Source: DATEDA01 sp963789885
GTDB lineage: Bacteria; Pseudomonadota; Gammaproteobacteria; Burkholderiales; SG8-39
Length of the DNA stretch: 64,000 nucleotides
Direction of reading: 5' to 3'
NCBI GenBank assembly: GCA_963789885.1
Contig: CAWBNB010000030.1
Location: 186,001 to 250,000 of the forward strand
Below the pieces are notes generated by a model that was given only the letters and a program-made list of their open reading frames with translations, did not search any database and was not told the DNA's origin. A program made the translations under genes and the position numbers. This document shows, one piece after another, positions 50,249 to 59,044 of this stretch; within the stretch, counting starts at the first letter, position 1, and every line of letters starts with the position of its first letter.

Positions 50249-51061
50249 TCACGATCCCGGCCCCCGACGGAGATTCATCGTGTACCCGAAGCGGTCGCCG
50301 GGATGAATCGAATCGGATGCCTCGAGCACGCGGCCTTTCTCGTCGAAGTAGAGCCGGAGGGTCCGCAGCGCCGGCGCGCCGTGCCGCTCGTTCAGGCTCG
50401 CGGCGTCGTCGCGGTCGAGCGACACCGCCGAGATGTGCTGCTCCACCCGTGCGAGCCGGTGGCCGAACACCTTCTCGATCACCTCGTAGATCGCGCCCTC
50501 GCGGGTGCGCAGGTGGTCCTCGATGCCCTTGAGAACGGGGTTGAGGTACACCCGCGAGACGCAGATCGGCCGCGATTCGTTGCCGTCGCGACCGCGGTCG
50601 ACGCGGATACCCGCGGCGAAGTGCCACTCCTCGCCCGGCTTCGCCTTGAACTGGCGGGCGAGCAGGCGGTTGAGCGCGACCTTGCCGGTGTAGAAGACGC
50701 GAAACTCGGTCGTGTGCGCGTACTGCGTCAGGTCCTGGACCGACCCGACCTCCTGCACGAACCGCGACTTGCCCGGCACTGCGACGACCTGGGTGCCCGA
50801 ACCCTGGCGCCGCGTGACGAGCCCCGCCTCGAGCAGCTGGCGGAGCGCCTCGCGCGCGGTGAAGCGGCTGATCCGGTACCTGCGGCAGAGCTCGAGCTCG
50901 GGCGGGAGGAAGCTGCCGACCGGGTGGACGCCGTCGGCGATGTCGCCCATCAGCTGCAGCCCGAGCTCGCGGTAGCGCGGCAGCGCCTCGGGGGCTTTCC
51001 CCTTCCGCGGGCGCGCCGGCGCGGGGGAGCGGCGGAGCGCGGCGGCACGGGCGGCGGTCAC
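50249..51061 (-). CDS. GntR-family transcriptional regulator with UTRA effector domain
   Basis: 270 residues from a GTG at 51061, the likeliest start because it is the last in-frame start before the operator-containing gap. The winged helix is PVGSFLPPELELCRRYRISR, FTAREALRQLLEAGLVTRRQ and GSGTQVVA (HutC type). The UTRA domain (about 105-265) includes ICVSRVYLNPVLKGIEDHLR and GAPALRTLRLYFDEKGRVLE. It is divergent from the MmgE/PrpD gene at 51087 and is the likely owner of the TGTCCGGACA operators at 51077, 54605 and 59022. Confidence 0.9.
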   Translation of the reverse strand: MTAARAAALRRSPAPARPRKGKAPEALPRYRELGLQLMGDIADGVHPVGSFLPPELELCRRYRISRFTAREALRQLLEAGLVTRRQGSGTQVVAVPGKSRFVQEVGSVQDLTQYAHTTEFRVFYTGKVALNRLLARQFKAKPGEEWHFAAGIRVDRGRDGNESRPICVSRVYLNPVLKGIEDHLRTREGAIYEVIEKVFGHRLARVEQHISAVSLDRDDAASLNERHGAPALRTLRLYFDEKGRVLEASDSIHPGDRFGYTMNLRRGPGS

Positions 51062-51076
51062 GCGTGCATTGTAGTA

Positions 51077-51086
51077 TGTCCGGACA
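51077..51086. promoter_or_regulatory. GntR operator palindrome, copy 1
   Basis: TGTCCGGACA ends directly before the ATG at 51087 and lies 16 bases from the GntR start on the other strand, so a bound repressor would block both divergent genes. Further copies are at 54605-54616 and 59022-59031. Confidence 0.65.
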
Positions 51087-52460
51087 ATGCAAATGATGCG
51101 TCCTCCGTCGGCCCGTCCTCCGTCGGTCGCCGGCTCGGTCACTGCGCGGCTCGCCGGGATCTGCCTGCGCAAGGTGTCCGCCGACGACCGGCGGCGCGCC
51201 GCGCTTCACGTCCTCGACTGGATCGGCTGCGCGATCGCGGGCAGCGCGGCCGAACCCGGCCGCGTGCTCGCCACCTGGGCGCAAGGCGACCCCGAGGGAC
51301 CGTGCCACGTGATCGGCGCCGGCCGGCGCACGCTCTGGACGGCGACGCTGGTGAACGGCGCGGTCGGCAACGTGCTCGAGATGGACGACGTGCACCGGAC
51401 CGCGATCCTCCACCCGGGGCCGGTGGTGATCCCGGCCGCGCTCGCGGCCGCCGAGCGGCAGGCTGCCTCGAGCGCCGCGTTCCTCGACGCGGTGGTGCGC
51501 GGCTACGAGGCGGTGATCCGGGTGGGCATGGCGGTGGGGCCCACACACTACAAGTACTGGCACAACACCGCGACCTGCGGGCCGTTCGGCGCTGCGGCCG
51601 CGGCCTGCTCGCTCTTCGGCCTCGAGGCGAAGGGCTGGATCGACGCGTTCGGCAATGCCGGCACCCAGGCCGCCGGCCTGTGGCAGGTGCGGCACGAGCC
51701 GATCATGTCGAAGCAGCTCCACAACGGCCGCGCCGCGCACGCGGGGTTGCTCGCCGCCGATCTCGCCCGCATCGGGTTCACCGGTCCGGCCGCGATTCTC
51801 GAAGGGCCGCAGGGCTTCTTCGCCGCGATGTGCCCGGGCGCGGACCCGCACGACATCGTCCGCGATCCGCTCACCCGCTGGAAGATCTACGAGACGAGCT
51901 TCAAGCCGTGGCCGGCTTGCCGCCACGCGCACCCGGCGATCGACGCCGCGCTCGACCTGCGGAGCGAGATCGACGCGGGTGCGGTGCGGCGCGTCGAGGT
52001 GCGCACGTACCGCGACGCGCTCGCGTTCTGCGACCGTGCCGAGCCCCACACGCCGATCGACGCGAAATTCAGCCTCCAGCACTCGGTGGCGGTCGCGCTC
52101 CTCGACGGCCCGCCCCCGCTCGAGGCATTCGAGCCGGCAGCGCTCGCGCGGGCCGACGTGGCGGCGCTGCGTGCCAGGGTGTCGGTCGCCGCGGCCGAGC
52201 CTTACGCCTCGGCGTATCCGGCCCGCTACGGCGCCGAGGTCGAGGTGGAGCTTGCGGACGGCACGCGGCGGGTCGCGCGGACGCCCGACGCGCTCGGCGA
52301 CCCCGAGAATCCGCTCCCGGTCGAAGGGGTGCGCGCGAAAGCGCTGACGCTGATGCACGCCGCGCACGTCGAGTCGGCGCGCGCCGAACGGATCGCCGAC
52401 GCGTGCCTCGCGCTCGCGGCCGGCGAAACGGTGGCCGACCTGGTCGCGCTGCTGCCCTAG
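51087..52460 (+). CDS. MmgE/PrpD-family protein
   Basis: 457 residues: RRAALHVLDWIGCAIAGSAA, VNGAVGNVLEMDDVHRTAIL with the His block, HPGPVVIPAALAAAERQ, YKYWHNTATCGPFGAAAAAC and FKPWPACRHAHPAIDAALDL. It is a diverged paralogue of the protein at 48420-49793. Its expression is probably controlled by the GntR protein through the operator at its start. Confidence 0.92.
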   Translation: MQMMRPPSARPPSVAGSVTARLAGICLRKVSADDRRRAALHVLDWIGCAIAGSAAEPGRVLATWAQGDPEGPCHVIGAGRRTLWTATLVNGAVGNVLEMDDVHRTAILHPGPVVIPAALAAAERQAASSAAFLDAVVRGYEAVIRVGMAVGPTHYKYWHNTATCGPFGAAAAACSLFGLEAKGWIDAFGNAGTQAAGLWQVRHEPIMSKQLHNGRAAHAGLLAADLARIGFTGPAAILEGPQGFFAAMCPGADPHDIVRDPLTRWKIYETSFKPWPACRHAHPAIDAALDLRSEIDAGAVRRVEVRTYRDALAFCDRAEPHTPIDAKFSLQHSVAVALLDGPPPLEAFEPAALARADVAALRARVSVAAAEPYASAYPARYGAEVEVELADGTRRVARTPDALGDPENPLPVEGVRAKALTLMHAAHVESARAERIADACLALAAGETVADLVALLP

Positions 52461-52491
52461 GCCTCCTCGCTCTGTTCCGCGCTGCCGCCTG

Positions 52492-54525
52492 CTACTTGAG
52501 GTGGGTGGTCAGCCACAGCGCGATCTCCGGAAAGACGCAGAGCAACAGCACGGTCACGAACATCGCGCCGAGAAAGGGCAGGGCGCCGATCGCGATGACG
52601 GTGATCGGCACGCCGCGACCGATGCCCTGCAGGACGAAGAGATTCATGCCCACCGGGGGGTGGATGAGCCCGATCTCGGCCATGACGACGAGGATGATCC
52701 CGAACCAGACCGGATCGAAGCCGAGCAGCTTGATCAGCGGGAACACGACCGGGAGCGTCAGCACGATCATCGAGATCGAGTCGAGGAACATCCCGAGCAC
52801 GACGTACAGCGCCATGATGATCGCGAACACGACCCAGCGGTCGACCTCGAGGCTGGTAGCGGTCGCCATGAGCGCCTGCGAGACCTTGAGATAGTCGAAC
52901 CCGAACGTGAGGACGCTCGCGCCGACCACGATCAGGAACACGAAGCTCGTCACGTTGACCGTCTCGGCGAGCGCGGCGACGACCATTTCCCGGCGCAGGC
53001 GGCCGCGCGCGAGGCACAGCAGGAACGACGCGAACGCGCTGAGCGCGCCGACCTCGCTCGGCGTCGCGAGCCCGGCGTAGAGCGAGGCGATGACGAGCAC
53101 GATGAGCAGGACGACCGCCGCAATGTCGAGCGCCGCGCCCGGGGCGAGCTGCGGGCCTTCACCCGGACGGATCCGCGGCGCGTCCGCCGGCCGCCAGATC
53201 GCCCACGCGGCGATCACCGCCATGAAGAGCGCCGTCATCAGGATGCCGGGCAGGATCCCGGCGACGAACAGCGTCGCGACCGGCACGCCGACCGCGGAAC
53301 CGTAGACGATCATCGGCACGCTGGGCGGGATCAGGATGCCGAGCGTCCCGCCGGCGGCGACGCTGCCGTAGGTGAGCTCGCGGCTGTAGCCGCGCCGGAT
53401 CATCTCCGGGCACGCGACCGTGCCGATCGTGGCGGCGGTCGCGACGCTCGAGCCCGAGACCGCCGCGAACACCGCACAGCCGGCGGTGCCCGCGTGGGCG
53501 AGCCCGCCGGGCAGCCGGCCGAGCAGGCGCGCGGCCAGGGTGAAGACTTCGTCGCTCAGGCCGCTCCGCACGAGGAGCGCACCCATCAGGACGAAGAGCG
53601 GGACCGCGGTCAGCGAGAAGCTGTTCACCGCGGTCCAGGTCCGGTCCGCCACCGTCACCGGGAACGGCACCGGCGTGAGGAAGTAGATCGACGCGAGCCC
53701 GACCGCGCCGAGCGCGAATCCGATGCGCACGCCGAGCGCGAGCGTGACGAGGATGCTCGCCGCGAGCAGCGCCGTGACCGAGCCGACACCGAGCGTCTTG
53801 CCGAGCAGGAACGCCGCGATCGTGCCGCCGACGAGGGCGGTAACACCGGACCCCACACGCCGGCCGCTGAACGCGAACGCCCCGCCCAGGGTCGCGATCA
53901 GCACGATGACGCTGCCGGCATCGAAGCGCGTGGGCGGCACGGCCGGCGGGCGCGGTCCGAGCGCGACGAGGGCCACGGCGACCGCCGCAAAGAGCGCGTA
54001 CGGTCCCCACCGCCGCCATCCGGACGGCGTCGCGGAGACGCGCTCGATTTCGAGCAGGGTCGCGGCGGCGAGCGCCGCGAGGCCGATCGCGATCGGCGCT
54101 TTCGGCAACCACGACGGGGTGAGCAGGAGGCTGAAGATCCGCGCGCCGTTGCGGTAGTCGGAGAGCACGAGCACGCCTGCCTGCCACGCTGCGATCGCGA
54201 TGTAGAGCAGCGCCGTCCATGCGGCGACGAGCTCGAGCTGTCGCCGTCCTTCGCCGCGCAACCGGCCGAGCAGCACCTCGACGCGGACGTTCGCGCCGTC
54301 GAGATGCGCCTTGGCGGCGCCGATGAAGACGATCGCGATCAGGATGTAGGTGCTGATCTCCGTCGCCCAGATCGTCGGGCTGTTGAAGAAGTAGCGCGCC
54401 ACGACGTCGTAGACGGTCGCGAGCGTCATCGCCGCGACCGCGACGGCCGCGACTGCGCCGAAGACGCGCGCAACGGCGCCGATTGCCGCCCCTGCACGGC
54501 TGATCCGCGCCGTCTCGTCGCTCAC
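52492..54525 (-). CDS. TRAP transporter fused DctQ-DctM permease
   Basis: 677 residues from the GTG at 54525. The first 165 residues are a DctQ domain (VARYFFNSPTIWATEISTYI, GANVRVEVLLGRL), a 90-residue linker with more helices joins it to a DctM domain (VPLFVLMGALLVRSGLSDEV, FAAVSGSSVATAATIGTVAC, GILIPPSVPMIVYGSAVGVP, LMATATSLEVDRWVV, GLIHPPVGMNLFVLQGI). Such fusions are common. A 14-base tandem duplication lies at the start. It is divergent from the DctP gene at 54637, which should be its receptor. Confidence 0.92.
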   Translation of the reverse strand: MSDETARISRAGAAIGAVARVFGAVAAVAVAAMTLATVYDVVARYFFNSPTIWATEISTYILIAIVFIGAAKAHLDGANVRVEVLLGRLRGEGRRQLELVAAWTALLYIAIAAWQAGVLVLSDYRNGARIFSLLLTPSWLPKAPIAIGLAALAAATLLEIERVSATPSGWRRWGPYALFAAVAVALVALGPRPPAVPPTRFDAGSVIVLIATLGGAFAFSGRRVGSGVTALVGGTIAAFLLGKTLGVGSVTALLAASILVTLALGVRIGFALGAVGLASIYFLTPVPFPVTVADRTWTAVNSFSLTAVPLFVLMGALLVRSGLSDEVFTLAARLLGRLPGGLAHAGTAGCAVFAAVSGSSVATAATIGTVACPEMIRRGYSRELTYGSVAAGGTLGILIPPSVPMIVYGSAVGVPVATLFVAGILPGILMTALFMAVIAAWAIWRPADAPRIRPGEGPQLAPGAALDIAAVVLLIVLVIASLYAGLATPSEVGALSAFASFLLCLARGRLRREMVVAALAETVNVTSFVFLIVVGASVLTFGFDYLKVSQALMATATSLEVDRWVVFAIIMALYVVLGMFLDSISMIVLTLPVVFPLIKLLGFDPVWFGIILVVMAEIGLIHPPVGMNLFVLQGIGRGVPITVIAIGALPFLGAMFVTVLLLCVFPEIALWLTTHLK

Positions 54526-54538
54526 GTCTCGTCGCTCA
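54511..54538. repeat. 14-base tandem duplication at the start of the DctQM gene
   Basis: CGTCTCGTCGCTCA is present twice without a gap (54511-54524, 54525-54538). On the minus strand this leaves an upstream ATG that reads five codons (MSDET) to a TGA and a GTG one codon frame on that restarts the protein (VSDETAR). Without the duplication the ATG would be the normal start. Confidence 0.85.
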
Positions 54539-54565
54539 TGTCGGGCGTCGGCTCGGGTGTCGCGC

Positions 54566-54594
54566 TTGACAGGACGCGGGGGCGAGGGCTTAAT
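54566..54594 (+). promoter_or_regulatory. Sigma-70 promoter of the DctP gene
   Basis: TTGACA (54566-54571) is a perfect -35; CTTAAT (54589-54594) at 17 bases matches four of six -10 positions. The GntR operator copy 2 begins 10 bases after the -10, around the expected transcription start. Confidence 0.6.
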
Positions 54595-54604
54595 TCCCGC
54601 GGAA

Positions 54605-54616
54605 TTGTCTGGACAA
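54605..54616. promoter_or_regulatory. GntR operator palindrome, copy 2
   Basis: TTGTCTGGACAA is symmetric apart from the centre and matches copies 1 and 3 (TGTCCGGACA) at nine of ten core positions. It lies just downstream of the -10 of the promoter at 54566-54594, a position typical for repression, and 20 bases before the DctP start. Confidence 0.65.
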
Positions 54617-54636
54617 ATTATGAGGGGGACGCACCC

Positions 54637-55647
54637 ATGCGAGCAAGCGCCATCCTGATCGCCGTCGTCGGACTCGCCGCCGGCACCGCGGCGGCCCAGG
54701 AGATCAAGTGGAACGTCGGCTTCGTCAACGCAGTCGGGTCGAGCTACCTCATCACGCTCAAGACCGTGCCGCAACGGATCGCGACCGCGACCAACGGGCG
54801 GCTGAAACTCGAGCTCTTCGACACGCTCGTCGCCGGACCGGAGCAGCCGGCGGCGGTGCGCGACGGGCGGCTCGACGCGTCGTTCGCGGTGTCGCCGTGG
54901 CTGAGCGCCGAGGCGCCCTACATCAACTTCGGACACCTGCCGGGACTCATCACCGACGTCGGCACCTACCAGAAGATGCTCGACCCGCTGCTGCGCGAGG
55001 AAATGGCGAAAGTGTGGCGCGCGAAGTACAACGCGGTGCAGCTCGCCACCGGCGTGTTCGAGGACCAGTGCATCATCTCGCGCGTGCCGATCCGGACCGC
55101 GGCCGACTTCAGCGGCAAGAAGGTGCGCGTCCACAACACCGAGGCGGCGACGCTGATGGGCAAGCTCGGTGCGGCGCCGACGCCGGTGCCGTTCGGCGAA
55201 ATCGTCCCGGCGCTCCAGCGCGGCATCGTCGACATCGTCATGACCTCGGTCGGCACCGCCAACGGCTTCGGCTTCCACACCGTCGCGAAGGAAGTGAGCA
55301 TCTGGCGGATCGGGACCATCGTGCCGTGGTCGTTCGTCGTGAACCGCGAGGTCTGGGCGAAGGTGCCGGACGACGTGAAGCGCCAGGCGGAAGCCGAGTT
55401 CCGCAAGATCGAGAACGAGCATTTCGCGCGCCACGCTTCGTTCTCCAAGGAAAACCTCGACCTCATGGTGAAGAACGGGATGACCGTCTACGAGGCGCCG
55501 CCCGCGGAGCTGGCGAAGGTGTTCGCGCCGCAGAACGTCGACGCGGTGTTCGAGGCGTGGTACGCGCTCAATCAGAAGACCGGCACCGACGGCAAGGCGC
55601 TCGTCCAGAAGATCGAGGTGCTGAAGAAGCAGATGCAGGTGAAGTAG
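54637..55647 (+). CDS. TRAP transporter substrate-binding protein (DctP)
   Basis: 336 residues. Signal peptide MRASAILIAVVGLAAGTAAA, then DctP-family blocks: FVNAVGSSYLITLKTVPQRI, NGRLKLELFDTLVAGPEQPA, VRDGRLDASF, SGKKVRVHNTEAATLMGKLG (with the conserved Arg that binds a carboxylate) and PTPVPFGEIVPALQRGIVD. It should deliver an organic acid to the divergent DctQM. The start is preceded by GAGGGGG. The operator upstream makes it a target of the GntR protein. Confidence 0.92.
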   Translation: MRASAILIAVVGLAAGTAAAQEIKWNVGFVNAVGSSYLITLKTVPQRIATATNGRLKLELFDTLVAGPEQPAAVRDGRLDASFAVSPWLSAEAPYINFGHLPGLITDVGTYQKMLDPLLREEMAKVWRAKYNAVQLATGVFEDQCIISRVPIRTAADFSGKKVRVHNTEAATLMGKLGAAPTPVPFGEIVPALQRGIVDIVMTSVGTANGFGFHTVAKEVSIWRIGTIVPWSFVVNREVWAKVPDDVKRQAEAEFRKIENEHFARHASFSKENLDLMVKNGMTVYEAPPAELAKVFAPQNVDAVFEAWYALNQKTGTDGKALVQKIEVLKKQMQVK

Positions 55648-55648
55648 C

Positions 55649-56266
55649 GTGACGGGACTCGACGTCCGCGACCCGCTCGCCTGCCTCGCGCTCGTCGACG
55701 CCGCCGGCGAAGCGGCGCTGAACGCGCCCGGTCCTGAGGCGGCGATCCGCGCGATCGCGAGCCGCTACTACGAGGCGCTCGGCGACCGCGCTGCGCACGA
55801 GCGCGAGGGCGCGCTCAAGCCGGGCGAGCGCCAGTACTTCGTGGCGGGCGGATTCTTCATCACGCCCGACGGCGCGTGGCACATGCTCGTCGGCAACGTG
55901 AACTTTCCGCCCGAGCAGGAGCGGCTGATGATCCCGATCGACGGCGGGCATCCGGGCTGGGTGGTGAAGAACCGCTCGAAGCTGCTCCTGCGCAACACCG
56001 ACGAGCACGGCCAGTTCCGCCAGTACCTCAAGACCTCGCGGATGGGCTCCGCGATCTTCGCGCCGCTTTTCTGGCAGGGCGAGATCCTCGGCCAGATCGT
56101 GATGGCCGCGCAGGCGCGCTACACGATGCGCGAGGAGGACCTGGCGGTGCTCGTCGCCTGCTCGCGCGCCGCGGCCGCGGCCTGGATCGCGCACGGCGGG
56201 CCGGCCTGGCTCGCGGCAAACTATCCGCCCCCGAACCCCTTCAAGGTCGGCCTCGACGGCGTCTGA
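55649..56266 (+). CDS. GAF-domain protein
   Basis: 205 residues from a GTG one base after the DctP stop. The GAF-like core runs from about 30 to 190 (AIRAIASRYYEALGDRAAHE, GWVVKNRSKLLLRNTDEHGQ, SAIFAPLFWQGEILGQIVMA, YTMREEDLAVLVACSRAAAA). It has no output domain, so it may be a small-molecule sensor or redox protein serving the enzymes encoded downstream. It is co-transcribed with the ligase and amidase genes. Confidence 0.85.
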   Translation: MTGLDVRDPLACLALVDAAGEAALNAPGPEAAIRAIASRYYEALGDRAAHEREGALKPGERQYFVAGGFFITPDGAWHMLVGNVNFPPEQERLMIPIDGGHPGWVVKNRSKLLLRNTDEHGQFRQYLKTSRMGSAIFAPLFWQGEILGQIVMAAQARYTMREEDLAVLVACSRAAAAAWIAHGGPAWLAANYPPPNPFKVGLDGV

Positions 56267-56286
56267 CGGGCGCCGCTGCCGCCACA

Positions 56287-57672
56287 GTGCCTGAGGCGCC
56301 GAACTACCTGACGTCGGTCGACGCGCGCGCGCTCGCGGCGGAATTTCCGCTCGGCGCGGCCTTCGTGCGGCGGTTTCGATCGCTCAGCCGCGACGAGCTG
56401 CGGGCGCTGCAGGAAGCGCGCTTCGCGCGCGTCGTCGAGCGCGCGTGGAAGATCCCCTTTTACCAGCGGCTGTGGGGTGACTCGGGTGCGAAGCCGGGCG
56501 ACATTCGCGGCCTCGACGATCTCCCGCGCCTCCCGACGTTCGACAAGTCCGACATCATGGATTCGCTCGAGCGGAGGCCGCCGCTCGGCGACTTCCACGG
56601 CATGGAGAGCTATCCGGCGGAGGAGCGCCCGCCGGTGATCCTGCACACGACGAGCGGCACCACCGGCAAACCGCAGGTGCTCCTCTTCGGCCCGCGCGGC
56701 CGCGAGGTGCAGAACCTGCTGCTCGCGCGGGTCTACCTCTTCCAGGGGTTGCGCGACGACGACGTGGTGCACTCGGTCTACGGGCACGGGATGATCAACG
56801 GCGGCCACTACATCCGGGAGACGGTCACCCACTGGACGCGCGCGCTCTTCCTCTCCGCGGGGACCGGTGTGGAGACGCGCTCGTCGACGCAGATCGAACT
56901 GATGCGCGACTTCGGCGCGACGGTGATCGTCGGGTTCGGTGACTACGTCAAGCACCTCGGCGAGCTCGCGCGTTCAAGCGGCGTGGAGCTGAAGGTGCGC
57001 ATGATCTCCGGCCACGTCGGCGAGGACCGCGATGCGGTGTCGCGCGCGTGGCGCGGCGCCGAGGTGTTCGACTGGTACGGCGTTGGCGACACCGGCATCA
57101 TCGCGGGCGAAGGGCCGGACCATGCGGGTCTCTACGTCATGGAGGACGCGCACTACCTCGAGCTCCTCGACCTCGAAACCGGGCAGCCGGCCGGCGAGGG
57201 CGGGACCGGCGACATGGTGGTCACGGTGCTCTTCAAGGACGACATCTATCCGATGATCCGCTTCAATACCCACGACGTGACCGGGTTCCGCGCCGACGCT
57301 TCGCCGCTCGGGCTCAAGCTCCGGCGCATCCGCGGCTTCCTCGGCCGCAGCGACAACATGGTGAAGCTGCGCGGCATCAACGTGTTCCCGCAGGCGATCG
57401 CCGCGATGCTCGCGGACGCGCCCGGCTACGCCGGCGACTACGTCTGCCGCCTGGAGCGCGACGCCGCAGGTCGCGACGCGCTCACGGTCGCGATCGAGGT
57501 CCGCGCCGCTGAGCAGGGGCTCGAAGCCGCGTACCGCGAGCTCCTCCGCCGCAAGCTCGGGCTCGAAGTGGCGATCGAGCTCGCCGCGCCGCGTGCGCTC
57601 GCGCCGCTGACCGGCATCGACTCGCGGCAGAAGCCGATCCGGCTCCTCGATCTGCGGAAGCGCGGGTCGTGA
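56287..57672 (+). CDS. Phenylacetate-CoA-ligase-like AMP-binding enzyme
   Basis: 461 residues from a GTG at 56287, chosen because sequence before it overlaps the GAF gene end and shows no family features. The ligase marks are LQEARFARVVERAWKIPFYQ, LPTFDKSDIM, LHTTSGTTGKPQVLLFGP (P-loop), MISGHVGEDRDAVSRAWRGA, DWYGVGDTGIIAGEG and IRGFLGRSDNMVKLRGINVF. This is the PaaK/phenylacetate-CoA ligase branch of the ANL superfamily. It probably activates a carboxylic acid to its CoA ester for the acyl-CoA dehydrogenase encoded further on. Its stop overlaps the amidase GTG. Confidence 0.9.
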   Translation: MPEAPNYLTSVDARALAAEFPLGAAFVRRFRSLSRDELRALQEARFARVVERAWKIPFYQRLWGDSGAKPGDIRGLDDLPRLPTFDKSDIMDSLERRPPLGDFHGMESYPAEERPPVILHTTSGTTGKPQVLLFGPRGREVQNLLLARVYLFQGLRDDDVVHSVYGHGMINGGHYIRETVTHWTRALFLSAGTGVETRSSTQIELMRDFGATVIVGFGDYVKHLGELARSSGVELKVRMISGHVGEDRDAVSRAWRGAEVFDWYGVGDTGIIAGEGPDHAGLYVMEDAHYLELLDLETGQPAGEGGTGDMVVTVLFKDDIYPMIRFNTHDVTGFRADASPLGLKLRRIRGFLGRSDNMVKLRGINVFPQAIAAMLADAPGYAGDYVCRLERDAAGRDALTVAIEVRAAEQGLEAAYRELLRRKLGLEVAIELAAPRALAPLTGIDSRQKPIRLLDLRKRGS

Positions 57673-59015
57673 CCGAAGGCATCGCCGCGCTCGCCGGCGC
57701 GCTCGAGCGCGGAGAGATCACCGCGGAGGACGCGACTCGTGCGTTCCTCGCACGGATCGAAGCGCGCGACAGTGCGCTGCGGGCCTTCATCCGGGTGATG
57801 CGAGACGAGGCGCTCGCCGCAGCACGCGCGTCGGACGAACGGCGCCGGGCGGGAGCGGGGAAAGGCACGCTCGACGGGATTCCGCTCGCGATCAAGGACA
57901 ACATCGACGTCGCGGGCGTGCCGACGTCGGGCGGCATCCGGCACTACCGTGACGGCATCGCGGGCGAGGACGCGTTCGTGACCCGCCGGCTGCGCGACGC
58001 CGGCGCGGTGATCCTCGGCAAGCTGAACATGCACGAGGCGGCGCTCGGCGCGACCGGCGACAACCCGTGGTTCGGCCGCTGCGAGAATCCGCATCGCGCC
58101 GGGCACACGCCGGGCGGGTCGAGCAGCGGCTCGGGCGCGGCGGTCGCGGCGGGGCTCGCAGCGGGGGCGCTCGGCACCGACACGCTCGGCTCGGTTCGCG
58201 TCCCGGCGTCTTACTGCGGGACGGCGGGCTTCAAGCCCACCTTCGGTCTTGTCAGCACGCGCGGGGTGATGCCGCTCTCGTGGACGCTCGACCACGTCGG
58301 GTTTCTCGCGCCGCGCGTCGCCGACCTCGAACTGCTCTTCGACGCTTGCGCGGGCTTCGACCGCGAGTGGGCGTACGCGCGGCGCGGGCCGCGGTTCCTG
58401 AGCCCGAAGCGGGCCGGTGCCGGCGATCTGCACGGGCTGCGCGTCGGCAGGCCGGCGCTATCGATCGCGCTCGAGCCCGATGTCGCGAGCGCCTGGAAAC
58501 GCGCGATCGAAGCGCTTGCCGTGCGCGGGGCGGCAATCGTTGACGTCGAGCTCACCGGTTACGACTTCTCGCGCATGCGCCGCGAGGGACTGCTCGTTTC
58601 GGAGGTCGAAGGCGCCGCCTTCCACAAGGAGGCGCTCGAGCGCGATCCGGAAGGGTTTTCCGCCGAACTCCGCGGCATGCTCGCGTTCGGCGCAAGGCAG
58701 ACGGCGGTGCGCGCGGCGCAGGCCTACCGCCGGCTCGCGGACGTGCGCGTCATCGCGCGCCGGGCTTTCGGCGGGATCGATGCGATGGTCCTGCCGACGA
58801 CGCCGCAGGCCGCGTTTCCGTTCTCGCAGGCGGTCCCGGTCGATCAGGCGGACCTCACCGGGTTCGCCAACATCGTGGGCATTCCCGCGGGCTGCGTGCC
58901 GTTCGGGAAGAACGCCGACGGTCTGCCGCTCTCGGTGCAGGTGATGGCGCCGGCGTTCGAGGACCGCCTGGTCCTCGACGTGCTCGCGGCGCTCGAAGGC
59001 GCCGGACCGGCCTGA
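57669..59015 (+). CDS. Amidase (amidase-signature family)
   Basis: 448 residues. The Ser-cisSer-Lys triad is intact: Lys in LAIKDNIDVAGVPTSGGI, the cis-Ser in GGSSSGSGAAVAAGLAAGAL and the nucleophile Ser in GTDTLGSVRVPASYCG. TAGFKPTFGLVSTRGVMPL is the following conserved segment. It hydrolyses an unknown amide to acid and ammonia. The gene overlaps the ligase stop (GTGA). Together with the PuuE/imidase-like gene downstream it suggests ring-opening of a cyclic imide or ureide followed by hydrolysis of the half-amide. Confidence 0.92.
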   Translation: MTEGIAALAGALERGEITAEDATRAFLARIEARDSALRAFIRVMRDEALAAARASDERRRAGAGKGTLDGIPLAIKDNIDVAGVPTSGGIRHYRDGIAGEDAFVTRRLRDAGAVILGKLNMHEAALGATGDNPWFGRCENPHRAGHTPGGSSSGSGAAVAAGLAAGALGTDTLGSVRVPASYCGTAGFKPTFGLVSTRGVMPLSWTLDHVGFLAPRVADLELLFDACAGFDREWAYARRGPRFLSPKRAGAGDLHGLRVGRPALSIALEPDVASAWKRAIEALAVRGAAIVDVELTGYDFSRMRREGLLVSEVEGAAFHKEALERDPEGFSAELRGMLAFGARQTAVRAAQAYRRLADVRVIARRAFGGIDAMVLPTTPQAAFPFSQAVPVDQADLTGFANIVGIPAGCVPFGKNADGLPLSVQVMAPAFEDRLVLDVLAALEGAGPA

Positions 59016-59021
59016 TAACAT

Positions 59022-59031
59022 TGTCCGGACA
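59022..59031. promoter_or_regulatory. GntR operator palindrome, copy 3
   Basis: TGTCCGGACA seven bases after the amidase stop and 14 bases before the deacetylase ATG at 59045. It is identical to copy 1 over the full ten bases. Confidence 0.65.
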
Positions 59032-59044
59032 TCCGACCACGCCG

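Noticed and set aside
52501..54630. Long plus-strand frame opposite the fused TRAP permease, in frame with DctP
   Set aside because: Arg/Asp/Glu/His-rich shadow sequence without homology; DctP starts with its own signal peptide at 54637.
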